41,274 nucleotides of DNA, from positions 1-41,274 of the forward strand of contig NW_019776019.1 in assembly GCF_001039355.2 (NCBI RefSeq), in the 5' to 3' direction. Below the pieces are notes generated by a model that worked only from the letters and a program-made list of their open reading frames with translations, made no database searches and was not told where the DNA came from. The translations under genes were made by a program, and so were the position numbers. Numbering within the stretch: the first letter of the stretch is position 1; every line of letters begins with the position of its first letter. Below are positions 1 to 10,700 of this stretch, piece after piece. This DNA comes from Lingula anatina. Lineage: Eukaryota; Brachiopoda; Lingulata; Lingulida; Lingulidae.

Positions 1-144
1 CATTGTTATTTTCAGCTTTTTATCTGTACATTTGACAGCTTTGCTGCCTTGTTTTTACTGATGCTCTGTAATACCTAATATTTAAGTCTCGTTTGACAAT
101 ATAAACTCTAATTAAAACTAATTCATTAAAAGCATTTGATGCTC

Positions 145-2556
145 TCACGATCGATCTAAAAGGAGACTAAGACGAACACTTCTTTTATTTCTATGCAGCA
201 GACCGTTTTCCCCCAACTCTTCATCGTCCAAGTCTAATTCTGTCATTTTGCTTCGAACCTTTTCCATTTCCCACCACTCTTCAACAATGTCTTCGACTTT
301 TTGTTGCATCTTCAGTTTTCTCACGTGGCTTTTACAGCACGAGCAGACAATCTGCATTGTCTGTGGCAGCGTCCCCACCACAATTATGCCGATCAACTGA
401 GGAATTGCATACAACTCTTCCTGCCGGTTGTAGTCATTTGTGACCAAAATGACAACCACTAGAAAGAAAATCATTACAGCCAGCTTCAGCCCAGATTTAA
501 GCACCTCTCGCCGTAGTGGGCGAAGCTTTCCAAGAACACGCTTGAAGAGCTCCTGAGGGATATAAAGGATGCGTCCCTTGCTCCGGATTAAGTTGTCAAA
601 GTCAGAAGAGAAAGTCCCGTATGTGAACTGGATTCTATTCTGCCTATTTGGACTTGCTCTTCTGTCTTGTGCATGATGCTGGGTGCTGTGATTTCTCTTA
701 ATCCTCTTGCACGCCTGTAGCGTAAGGTCAAACAAAGTTGCGTGGCCCGTAACTAACCCATGGATGCTATGGTAAGTGTAGAAGACCACTGAGGACGCCA
801 CGCTTACGTAACCCAGAGCCTCGTGCGGGTAGATTACCAAGCCGACGAATGTCTGATCCAGTAAGAAAAAAATCCAAGAGACGCTGGTCACGTAAATCAT
901 ACCAAAGATATAAGTATACACGAGTAAAGTCATAGTTCTCAGGGAAGCCGCCAATACACCAAAAACGTTGCGGAAGGGACACGCTGATGTTTCACAAACA
1001 CTGATGAGGCATTGCCAAACTCTAGCTGAATACGAACAGATCAAAACTTTCAGTAGGTAGAGCAAAGGTAAACCAAAGTAGACCACGGTGATGAAAAATT
1101 CTATGGCCGCTGGGATGATAGTTAGGAAAATTAGCGGTACGTATAAAATTGTTATGAGCCATTTTGGTGCAGATGCAATGGGGTTGGAAGCCCAACGCAT
1201 CAGTCTCTTAATTCGAAGCTTCCATACTAGCAAGAAGTACAACCAGAATTCAGGGTTGATTACAGCATAGATCCGCCCCAGAGCAATGAGACCTACAAAT
1301 TTTAAGCCATAGTGCTGGCTGAAGTCCACATAGCCAAACCCGTTGACCATAGTCAAGCATTGACTGAAAACAAAATACCGCCTTGCTCTGTGATGAGACT
1401 TAGCAAAGTTCCACATGAGAATGTCTGAAATATTTGGGAGGCAGAAAAACAGTACGGAGAGACCGGCATATAGCAGTAACACGACATACGGTCCTCCCAT
1501 CCAGTACTTCCAATTTTCTAGACTGCGTTCGAATCCGAATGGTATGGCCAGAAACCCTATCGGTAGTCCTACATCTAATCGTTTCTCAAGAGTTTTCCTT
1601 TTGAGATAATAGTACAGAGTGATTCGAAGTATCAGAATGCTGGGGATGAGAAACCAAAATATCACGAGTCTCCATGCCCGCGTTAGCCATATTTGTCGCT
1701 GACGCCCATCGTTTGTAAGTTTGAAATGTGTTAGGAAGTAGGTGGTGGGATCGGACAGCCACAGTCCTGACCAGTTCTGTCCATTTTCGTGCTCAAGTCC
1801 GTTGTTTCGTGATAGTACGCGTCTTGACGTCTGCAGTGTGAACGTGGATGGGCGTTGGCTGTCGGGGAAAAACTGAAGTAACAACGGCGCATATAAGAAC
1901 GATATAAAAGAAATGATTTGTATAAATGACATCCAATCACCCTTTGAAACTCTTCTTGAACAATCAAAGTTCTCCTTATATTTTTCAGAGTGTTTTCCCT
2001 TTCCTATTTCTCCAGTCGGCCTCTCCACGCAGCACTGAAATTCGGACATTCGATAGCGATTCCAGCCTAGCATGTAAGACTCCATTATAGACGTCTGTGT
2101 GGGGATTTTCACAAAATTACAAAATGCGTTCGGTTTATCCAGCTTTAATTTCTTGCCAGTTTTTGTTCTCGTGAAATTCACCATTGTCCGAAGTGAGGAT
2201 GCTATTCTTACCAATGTGTCGAATTTATTGAAGTCCATGTTGCAGTAGGTTGGTTCCATAGATACTGTTATATTGTAACTTTTTACATACCAGTTCATAG
2301 TTCCCATAGAAAGGATACGGAAATCATACGGCCCATATAACAAGGCAAAGGTAGATTGCTCTTGACACCAAATCCATACGTTCGGGTACACTAGTGACTG
2401 ATTTGTAATTGCAGAAGTCGTGAAATTTCCAGAAAAGTTCAGATATAGATAGGCGTAACTAACCTTCTTGTAAGTGATATCCTCCATGAAATTTAATGTG
2501 TCACCGCTGGCGTCGACGGTGTAATTTGTGCATGGAATGTTAGTCTCATTGTTCAT
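145..2556 (-). CDS. Multi-pass membrane protein of unknown family, intron-free ORF
   Basis: I do not recognise the family. From the first ATG (2556) the ORF gives 803 residues with no introns. The first ~200 residues look extracellular: several Asn-X-Ser/Thr sites (for example NET, NFS, NFT, NQS) and scattered cysteines, ending in FQCCVERP. After that come roughly nine to eleven strongly hydrophobic segments, starting with FIQIISFISFLYAPLLL near residue 210 and ending with an Ile/Val-rich pair near residues 700-740. A basic loop (KRIKRNHSTQHHAQ) separates the last pair from the others. The C-terminal tail is charged and acidic (QQKVEDIVEEWWEMEK). No signal peptide follows the ATG at 2556, although the N-terminus looks secreted; a hydrophobic leader lies just upstream in the same frame behind a TGA. 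An uncharacterised transporter or receptor is possible; no function can be assigned. Confidence 0.75.
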   Translation of the reverse strand: MNNETNIPCTNYTVDASGDTLNFMEDITYKKVSYAYLYLNFSGNFTTSAITNQSLVYPNVWIWCQEQSTFALLYGPYDFRILSMGTMNWYVKSYNITVSMEPTYCNMDFNKFDTLVRIASSLRTMVNFTRTKTGKKLKLDKPNAFCNFVKIPTQTSIMESYMLGWNRYRMSEFQCCVERPTGEIGKGKHSEKYKENFDCSRRVSKGDWMSFIQIISFISFLYAPLLLQFFPDSQRPSTFTLQTSRRVLSRNNGLEHENGQNWSGLWLSDPTTYFLTHFKLTNDGRQRQIWLTRAWRLVIFWFLIPSILILRITLYYYLKRKTLEKRLDVGLPIGFLAIPFGFERSLENWKYWMGGPYVVLLLYAGLSVLFFCLPNISDILMWNFAKSHHRARRYFVFSQCLTMVNGFGYVDFSQHYGLKFVGLIALGRIYAVINPEFWLYFLLVWKLRIKRLMRWASNPIASAPKWLITILYVPLIFLTIIPAAIEFFITVVYFGLPLLYLLKVLICSYSARVWQCLISVCETSACPFRNVFGVLAASLRTMTLLVYTYIFGMIYVTSVSWIFFLLDQTFVGLVIYPHEALGYVSVASSVVFYTYHSIHGLVTGHATLFDLTLQACKRIKRNHSTQHHAQDRRASPNRQNRIQFTYGTFSSDFDNLIRSKGRILYIPQELFKRVLGKLRPLRREVLKSGLKLAVMIFFLVVVILVTNDYNRQEELYAIPQLIGIIVVGTLPQTMQIVCSCCKSHVRKLKMQQKVEDIVEEWWEMEKVRSKMTELDLDDEELGENGLLHRNKRSVRLSLLLDRS

Positions 2557-2619
2557 CAAGTTCCCATAAACGCTCCAGCAAAATCTGCGGACCTTCGGCC
2601 TCCCTTTTGAGCGACGATT

Positions 2620-2691
2620 TCAACAAAAAAAGGTCACCAATGCTATGCCTAATAAAATGTGTCTGCAGTTAATGTGCACCATCACGATCAT
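2620..2691 (-). other. Signal-peptide-like leader ORF ending in TGA, in frame with the membrane protein
   Basis: An ATG at 2691-2689 opens 23 codons that read as a typical signal peptide: a short N-region, a hydrophobic core HILLGIALVTFF, then Cys. They end at TGA (2622-2620). After the TGA the same frame stays open through 21 codons to the ATG at 2556 and on through the 803-codon ORF. A run of seven T (minus strand) lies just before the TGA. This could be a coincidental uORF, a nonsense mutation, a sequencing error or a recoded stop. The sequence alone does not decide. Confidence 0.4.
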
Positions 2692-4303
2692 ATTCAACTC
2701 AGCCTTGGTATTACTTTAATACAAGTGACATCCAGCAAAGTGCAGGTAAACTGCAGGTAAAAGCTGCTCAGACGCTGAAGAAAGAGGAATTTTTTTCTGC
2801 TTATTACATACACGGTCCACCTGAAGAAAATACCTTTCTATATGTTTCTTCAGGTTAACGGTAATGAGGAAGTGAAAATGACACCTGACAAAGGAACGAC
2901 ACTTGTGTCATACCCATGTCTATAAATAAATAGAAAAAGTTTACAAACTTAATCATAAGTTAAACAAGGAAGGAAGTAGTAAACACACTGTTAATGTTGA
3001 TAATTTTTTAAAATCATAACGATTAAGATGTAATGCACGGTTATTTTGCGAAAAATGGATAATGAAATTGAAGAATTATTTTTGTCAGTGATATAAGGCT
3101 TAGGAAAACGCATTTAAAATTAGGGTGTTCTTGAATATTTCAGTCGTCGAGCTTTAGTTTTCCTTGTTTAGATAACAGGGGATAACAGGGAAGGAATATG
3201 TCAGGTTCTGCAGCCCGATTATTTGGTCATTTATCTTTCACGTGGAAAACCTGAGATAACTGGAAGTTCGCCCCTCGGAATGCGCATTAGATGCCACTGT
3301 AAACGGCAGATTGGCTTGTTGATCGTGGCGGGGAATTTCAAATAATCTCTAAAACTCAGGGTGCCACGAGGAAGCGCTAACAGGGAAAGAATGAGGAAGA
3401 TAGTGATGTGGGGTGTTATCCCCAGTCTGGAAAAGACTATTTTAAACTCGTATAAACGGTTTTACAATCACCTGTACTATCCATTTGTGACTTTGATCAA
3501 CTTATCAACAGTTTGGAATATATAGACTGGTGATATAGTTATTTAAGTGACGATATATCCTCACATTTTACCTGTACAATTTACCAACACAAACACAGGT
3601 TTGTTTATGATGCTTTGGCAGTCACCATCTATGCATTGTCATCTGTATAGATGAGGAAAGTTCATCACTTTTGGAAAAGAGCATGGGAAAAGAAAGTAAA
3701 ATGGCCCGTTTGATACTAAGATATGCACAAAGGATTACATGTATATATCACGTGAAAATTTAATAAACATCTTTATAAAACCAAGTACAGTTTCCAACTT
3801 ACAGCTTGTAGGAAAGGAAAATCTATTCTCGTATCAACGTATTTGCTTTTGTTACATACATATGTACATGCCCTATAATATTCTTGTTGGAACATAGTCA
3901 CTGAAAAATGTAGGGCCGATACAGAAAGAAACAGATAAGTAGAATTTATCTATTGAAGAACATTTAATTTCCACTTAATCTTGTATGGTTGTTGTCCCCA
4001 TGCAAATGATAGTATAGTGCTACATCTGTAAGACAGATTGTTGCATATAATGCAGTAAACACAGAACTTATCCGCAACTCATCAGGCGCTCATTGCACCC
4101 CCCCCTCCCGCCAAATGGTTTGCAACCGGATGGCTTACTGGGATTTCTCATGCAAAGGGCCAAAAAAGCCCACAAGTAAGTTTTTTATCTTAATTCCTCA
4201 CTAAAGCCTAGGTCCCAACCGAACGTACGCTGCTACGTGTGGTCTACGGCCAAAAATATATACATAATTTCAGTGTTGTTCACACTGTGTATATTGTGAA
4301 CCA
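2692..4303. other. Intergenic, no gene recognised
   Basis: No coding exon, RNA gene or long repeat is recognisable between the leader of the membrane-protein gene and the MITE at 4304. The stretch is AT-rich with stops in all frames. It holds a short direct repeat of GATAACAGGG (3171-3190) and a C-rich run near 4099. The upstream control region of the leftward gene should lie here, but I can mark no specific site. Confidence 0.5.
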
Positions 4304-4538
4304 TATAGTGACAGTCAATGAAAACACATCAGAAAACTTTCTTGTACTTTTTTACCTAGAATCTATTCCAAGAATATAAATGAGTATAAATGCACTTGTT
4401 TGGTCATAAGAGAGTGGGCTGACCACTATTTCATATTCTACACATTTCACATGAAAACTGTTATTTTCTTAATGTGCCAAAGGAACTTAAACTATTATTT
4501 GACAATTAAATGATGCGTTTTCATTGACTGTCAGTATA
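4304..4538. mobile_element. MITE-like element with 28-bp inverted ends
   Basis: The two ends, 4304-4331 and the reverse complement of 4511-4538, match at 26 of 28 positions (core GACAGTCAATGAAAAC). Both ends begin TATA, compatible with insertion at TA as in Tc1/mariner-type MITEs. The 235-bp interior is non-coding. Superfamily is inference from the TA-like ends only. Confidence 0.65.
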
Positions 4539-4551
4539 GATCTTATACAAA

Positions 4552-4895
4552 GAATCGCCAGGAATTGACAAATTTCAGGATTCGTGGCTGAAATCGTAAT
4601 CAGTTCGTGAAGTTCTTAACAGATTCGTATATAATCATAGTCAGTTCTTGCAATTCTTGATCAATCGGGAATTCGTGGCAAAATTTTTGAGCTGTTCAAA
4701 ATTTTGATCACAAACTCCCGATTCCAAAACAATCGTAGTGAATTTTTGACAATATTTGTGCGATTTCAGCCGAATCCCACGAACATTCGTAACACTATCG
4801 CACCTGTATCGTAACTGAATCGTAGAGCGTGTTGAATTAGGCCAGAAAATTTGCAAAATCTCACAAATCCTGAAATTTGTCAATTCCTGGCGATT
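4552..4895. mobile_element. Palindromic MITE-like element, ~34-bp inverted ends
   Basis: 4552-4585 and the reverse complement of 4862-4895 match almost perfectly (GAATCGCCAGGAATTGACAA core). A second, inner inverted match (CTGAAATCG near 4589 against CGATTTCAG near 4762) makes much of the 344 bp foldable. It starts only 13 bp after the previous MITE. It is non-coding, and no convincing target duplication was found. Confidence 0.65.
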
Positions 4896-5136
4896 CGTGG
4901 TCTGTGTGAAATAGGGGCATCAAGATCCATGCCTTACTATCACTGTACACAGATAATGAGATTTACATGGAATAAGGTTTTCAAAAGACTTTTACTACTC
5001 TTTTTTATTTTTAAATTTCTAGTTTCTTCACATGCTTGGGCATTGATGAGTTTTTTACTTCAATAACTAGTTTTGTGCAGTGTTACCTATGGGCTTCAAG
5101 TCTTGGCAATCATTCTGTGTGGTTTAAAGAAGAAAT

Positions 5137-5213
5137 TTAATCCTAAAGGATCCTATAAGAAATTGGGTCAATTTCCTATAGAATTCTATAGGATCTTATA
5201 GGATCCTATAGGA
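5137..5213. repeat. Short imperfect inverted repeat rich in TCCTATA motifs
   Basis: Several copies of TAGGATCCTATA-like sequence occur in both orientations, so the ~75 bp can fold on itself. It lies in the 3' flank of the ECSIT gene. No function is apparent. Confidence 0.4.
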
Positions 5214-5306
5214 CTTTTTTGTAAGGGCTTGCATGTTTCACATTCTAATTCTTAATTTGACCTTTTAAGAAATATATTACACTGTATTACATATTCACGT
5301 TTTTTT

Positions 5307-5312
5307 TTATTT
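5307..5312 (-). terminator. Candidate polyadenylation signal AATAAA of the ECSIT gene
   Basis: On the minus strand AATAAA lies about 240 nt after the ECSIT stop codon, the first such hexamer I found downstream. Position is plausible, but there is no transcript evidence and the region is AT-rich, so chance occurrence is possible. Confidence 0.3.
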
Positions 5313-5380
5313 CTGCTTCTGAAGTAGATTTTCCAGAAAGAAATTAAAACAGATGTGTGAATACAAAAGCACTGTTATTC

Positions 5381-5400
5381 GTACCACCAGCTGGTGGTAC
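5381..5400. repeat. Perfect 20-bp palindrome
   Basis: GTACCACCAGCTGGTGGTAC is identical to its reverse complement. It sits 150-170 bp downstream of the ECSIT stop codon and may be part of a short repeat or a hairpin in the 3' UTR. It has no assigned role. Confidence 0.6.
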
Positions 5401-5553
5401 AATACCTGGAGGCCATATCGCCTCTCTAGTTAATCTTTAGTTAATCTTGGATTTAGTGGTATAAAAGTCAACATCAAGATCCTGATACCAACTGAGGACT
5501 TCAAACTCCCACCCCTCATTTAAACCTCACCCAGATTTCAAAAGACTTGCAAT

Positions 5554-5822
5554 TCACTGTCTGGCAGATTGACTGTCATTCTCCATTTTCTGTATGCCAC
5601 TCTCTGGAGTTCTCATCTTAAACAAAACAGTCAGCTCCCTCAGTCTGGGGTTTGTTTTCTGTAAACAGTCGATCCATGAGATAAGGGAAGGTTTACTGCC
5701 AGATGAGGTGATTGCAATGGCATAGATGGTTCCATCCTCCTGGTGGTGTTCACAAGAGGTGTCAGGTGGGCAAACTCCCCCCTCTGTGGTGCCAAAGAAG
5801 GAGGTGAAGGAAAAGTCAAACT
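5554..5822 (-). CDS. ECSIT: ECSIT last coding exon
   Basis: The acceptor TTTTTCTAG precedes AG TTT GAC; with the G from exon 5 this gives Glu. It encodes EFDFSF, then IYAIAITSSG and SWIDCLQKTNPRLRELTVLF, and stops at 5556-5554. The last ~20 residues are unconserved. Confidence 0.82.
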
Positions 5823-7709
5823 CTAGAAAAAAAAAAGATAAAAAGGCAATAAAAGCTGAATATATAAATTTCCAAAAATAACACTGCAACTTAGATATTT
5901 TTGTGACAAAGAGCAATAATAAAAAAGTTAATACTGAACATTTCAATTATTTATTTAAATCACTTTTAACCAGACAACTTACAAAACATAAATATATACA
6001 TTTCTCCACTGTAATAATTGGGCACACACACACAAACACACACACATAAATAAAGAAACGCAAAACGTGTGTAAACCCCAACTCTGAGGTATGCCCGATC
6101 ATCAGGTGTTTATTTAAAAAGTTTTTATTTAAAAAGTGTTTCAACCGTTTATTTACACGACATGATGACACATTCAGGGCAGTTATGTAACCTTGTGACG
6201 ACATGGTAATAATTTCAATTCTTTTATTTAGAGTATCTGGTGTTATCATATTTAGCAGTTTTTCATCTAGGCAAAGGTTGCATAGATGTTGATTTCTCCT
6301 TTGTGCCACTGATTTTTTTATGACGTCCCACCTAATGTCATACTGAGTGTTACTTTCTTTTAATTTCCGAATATATTTAGATAGCTCAGTTTCAACAGCA
6401 TATATTTGTCCCTAAATGACTTAAGTGTGGTTGTTATATCTTAACTAGCCAACACAAAGGCCTATATATTTCACACATTTGTTCTTTGTAGTGAATGTTG
6501 CTTGGTACACAATATTGGTGGACAAACATTCCCCTCTCAAAGAGCACTTGTTTGGAAATCTACAATTGCATTTCTTATCTTGAGTACTAACTGACATATT
6601 TTTGAGTATTTTCTTATTAAGGCCATGAATAATTTGCTGCATGCTTTTCGTACAACAGTAACTAACTTTTACCGTGGATCTGTTGAATATTCAGTTGAGT
6701 CTGCTTCAGATACTCTAAATAAAAGAACTAAAATTATTACCATGTGTCGTCACAAGGTGACATAGCTGCCATGGCGTGTGATGTAAGTGTCGTCACGCCG
6801 TGTAAATAAACCGTTCTAACACCATTTAAAAATGATGATCAGGCACACATTATGGGTATGCCCATGAAACTCAGAGTTGGGGTTCACACATATCTTGTTT
6901 ATTTATTTATTTATTTATTTATTTATTATAATTGTGCATAAATTCTCCGGACAGTTTATATATAATAACTGCAGCCCTGGTAGAGAGGGTAAGTAGGAAT
7001 AGTGTTAAAAGCCTGTTGGAACCTTGGCAAATGACCAGTCACATTGCACAAAAGCACTCACCATCTTCTTCCTTGGTGGTGTCCTTTGGGTGTCCTACCA
7101 CATTCTCTGATTTCAAGACAAAGAAAGTCACAGGTACCCGTCTCAGCCAGACCAGGAACCCTCCCTCCACTACCACTGGCTGGTCAGTAGGGTGGACAGC
7201 CAGTAGGGCTTGCTGCTGACCACTCTGAGCTGTGGCTATGAATGGCTCTTCTGGGGTTGCAGTCTCTGACAAGGCATTACTCTGAAACATGGGAATGGTA
7301 TTAAGATGAGGCAGCACAGAGGTAGGAAAAAAATCTGATGATTGTGTAGGTGCCACTGATGATATCAATTACATTTAAGAACTTCGTAACAAGACCAGTG
7401 TTTTTGCCATCAGCCATTGGGACGTGATCAACAAGAAAGTATTTTTTTACCAGAACAAAACAGCAGTTTTAATTTGATAATTTTTTTAAAGTTTCTATGT
7501 GTGTGTTTGTGTAATAAAATTCACAGAGATACTAAGATTTTTATATGACATCCATAGGCAATCTGAAGTTTTTGTTTCATGTATATTTAAAATGTTTGTT
7601 TATTACTTTAAACACATGAATGTCTATTTGACTTTGCAGTCATTGTACATATTGCCATGCTTGTAATTTCATGTCATATGTAAGTTTTCAATTGGCTGAA
7701 CTTTTCGCT

Positions 7710-7759
<50 letters not shown>

Positions 7760-10700
7760 CTATGGATGACATATGAACCTATTTTCTAACATTAATAAAT
7801 TACAACAAATATAAACAACTAATCATGGAATTTTAAAATATTTAGACTGAAAACTAAATCAAAACATTTTAAACACAAATTATTAAGATCCAAGTTTAGC
7901 CATAACTATGTAAAACTTCAATATCTACATCTGTGCTTTAATGGCATACCTGATAATTATATGTGATTAACACACATTAATCTGTTTAAAATTTAAAGGG
8001 ATAACAACTGTTCATTTTAGCCAAAAAAAAAAAGAATTTTCCTGGGGTAAACAACAATTTTCCCATTCTTACCAATGGTTAATAAATCCATTTCTACATT
8101 CATATTTAGTCCATTTTTTTTTTTAGAAAGTTTGCTTTTTTTGTTATAATCTTTTAAGAGATTATTATAGCCATCTATGGAGGTCACATAGTTGGATGAC
8201 AAGAACAGATTGTAGAATAATTGCTTTAACTGCCATTTTTGGTGGTGAAATAGAATATATTACGGTAAAGNTTCATGAATTTCGGCCAGAACGATCTTTT
8301 CCCAAATTTAATTATTTTCTACTGTTCGAAATTCATGGCACATTACCGTATATTTCCTTGAGTTGTTAACAATGTTTTTATTGTGAAATATAGATTTAAT
8401 ACAAAGAATTGTTAACCCTTTAACTTCACATTATTATGTTAAACGCATGGACTTGAACTCAATGTCCATATCTCATAAATGTAAATATTACCTCAAATAC
8501 AGTTATCCTGTTATCCAAATCTACACAAATCTTTTCCAAAGCCATCTTTGCAAGCTCCAAGCGATCCGAGGGCAACTTAACTGGTACATAATAAGGGTTT
8601 TCATACTTCAACTTGGTTGCCCAGTATAAAGTACGTCGATACTTGCGCACCACAAAAGATTTTAACCCAAAGATGTCTACAAGGAGATGACCAAACTCTT
8701 CATCAGGTAACACACCTGAAATTAATGTTAAATGACATGCAGGGATTTTCAAACGGGTATATAATGCATTGCCGTTGCCACAATTATTCAAATAAGTTGC
8801 TGAAAACAACGAAGGGTTATATATAACACAGAAAGAGGCAGAAATATCTTTTCATATAATATCATTCTTTTGGAAATATTAAATTATGACATTTGGTATT
8901 TCTTTAAGTTATGCTATTTAAAAGTATGTGTTGGCATTAGCATCTTTAACAGGAAGATTTCTGGTAGACAGCCCAAACACTCCAGTCATAAAAATTGTTG
9001 GGTTTAGCAACTGGCTGTGACACAACTGCAATGACAGAAAATACTGTAACACACTGTGACAGCATCTCTCGCCTACCAAAATTCAGAACAATGGCTCAAC
9101 TATCCAAGAAGCACACTTACCATTCTCATCCATCTGATGCATCAACTTCAGGGCCAAATCCTGATGCTTGGGAAACCACATAAAATCTGCCTGCAAGGCA
9201 TTTGATGCCTTCATCTTGCCCTTTGGGAAAATATCCACGATCTCTTTGTACACATCCAAATCATCACTGACATTAAAATCTTTCATATGTTTTAGTGCTG
9301 AATTGATGAATTCAACCTAAAAACAGATAACAGCATTTTATATTGTGTCAAACTGCTGAAGAACATACAGTACTTATGTATGTGGTATTACAATGGAATT
9401 TACTGTTATCTTTTCATATGATCATACTGTTTTCTTACATTTTTAACTGTAAAATTCTTCAGTTGTGACTTTTAATATAACCTGATAATTATTGTCAAAA
9501 TAATGGCTTTGATTATAGTAGTAATCTAAAACTAGACAGTAAAGCTGACAAACATATACTGGGGTAGCACTGGCAATTTTTTCTCTAAGCCAAATCACTA
9601 CTTTTTTATCACTTTTTTCTCCAAATGGTTGAAATTTGACTTCAGTCAAATCAACCAGTTTTTGTTTAGCTAACTTAAGTCAGTTAGCATTTGGCTAAAT
9701 TAGCGAGTGTTAGCGCTACCCCTGATTCAGACACAATACAGGAAACAAGGCATCAAAGCTGACAAATGTTCAGACATTATGCAGAAAAGAGTGCACCAAA
9801 TAATGCTTTGGCCAATTTTGATGCACTATTACATAATGCTTTAAAACAGCGTAATCACTCTTATCCTCTTACATTAAGTACTACAGGTAACATGGACAAG
9901 GCGAAGGGGCGAAGGTCACCAAAATTGTGGAAAAAAAATAAATAATAATTACTGTAAATGTTAACCAATCATGCCGATTTTTGAAAGCAACCTGCCCTTT
10001 TACCAAACAAAGTCACTCAGTAAATTTAATAATAATAATAATAATAATAATATTTATTTATAGTCTAAAATCCATATAAAATGTTCAGTAGACTTTACAT
10101 GGGTAAAATGAACAGAATGAGATGAATAAAGTAAATTCAAAAGGTAGTTAAAATAATAAGAAATTAAGATGTGAACTAAAATGTAATTGAAAATGCAACT
10201 GATATTAAAAATATATTGTACAATGTAAAAGATAAAACTTTTTGAAGATATAAGTTTTTAATTCTTTTTTGATATTGTCCTCAGACTCTATCATTTTTAA
10301 GAAAATAGGGAGATTGTTCCACTCAATTGGTCCATAGACTTGAAGAGCAAGATCGCCATATGCTCTTAATCTGGAATTCTACCTTATCATACAGCATTTA
10401 AGCTACCTGGGGCCGGTTTCACGAAGCAGTAGTTAGTTAGAGATCGGTAGTTAGCCTCTCGCTAGTTATGAGTGCCGTTTCACGAAGCTATCGCTAGTTC
10501 TCTCGCTAGTTCTCTCGCTCTTTATTGTGTCGTTGTTACCATGGATATTTAGCGACTGGTCAGACCAGTCGCTAACTTTAGAGTTTCATCGTACGCATGC
10601 ATAATGAATGAAATAGAAAGGTTGCTTAGCTACCGTTGTCTGCCGTTTGTCTTTGTATCCAATATGGCAACGACCTTTCTTGCTATCTGTACCACCAGAC

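Noticed and set aside
3171-3190. GATAACAGGGGATAACAGGG resembling a homing-endonuclease (I-SceI-like) site
   Set aside because: It is only a short tandem decamer; the full 18-bp site is not present and no endonuclease gene is nearby.
7712-7759. Possible CRISPR-like or satellite array from regular repeats
   Set aside because: Simple TA/CA dinucleotides only. There are no spaced repeats anywhere in the window, and the DNA is clearly eukaryotic.
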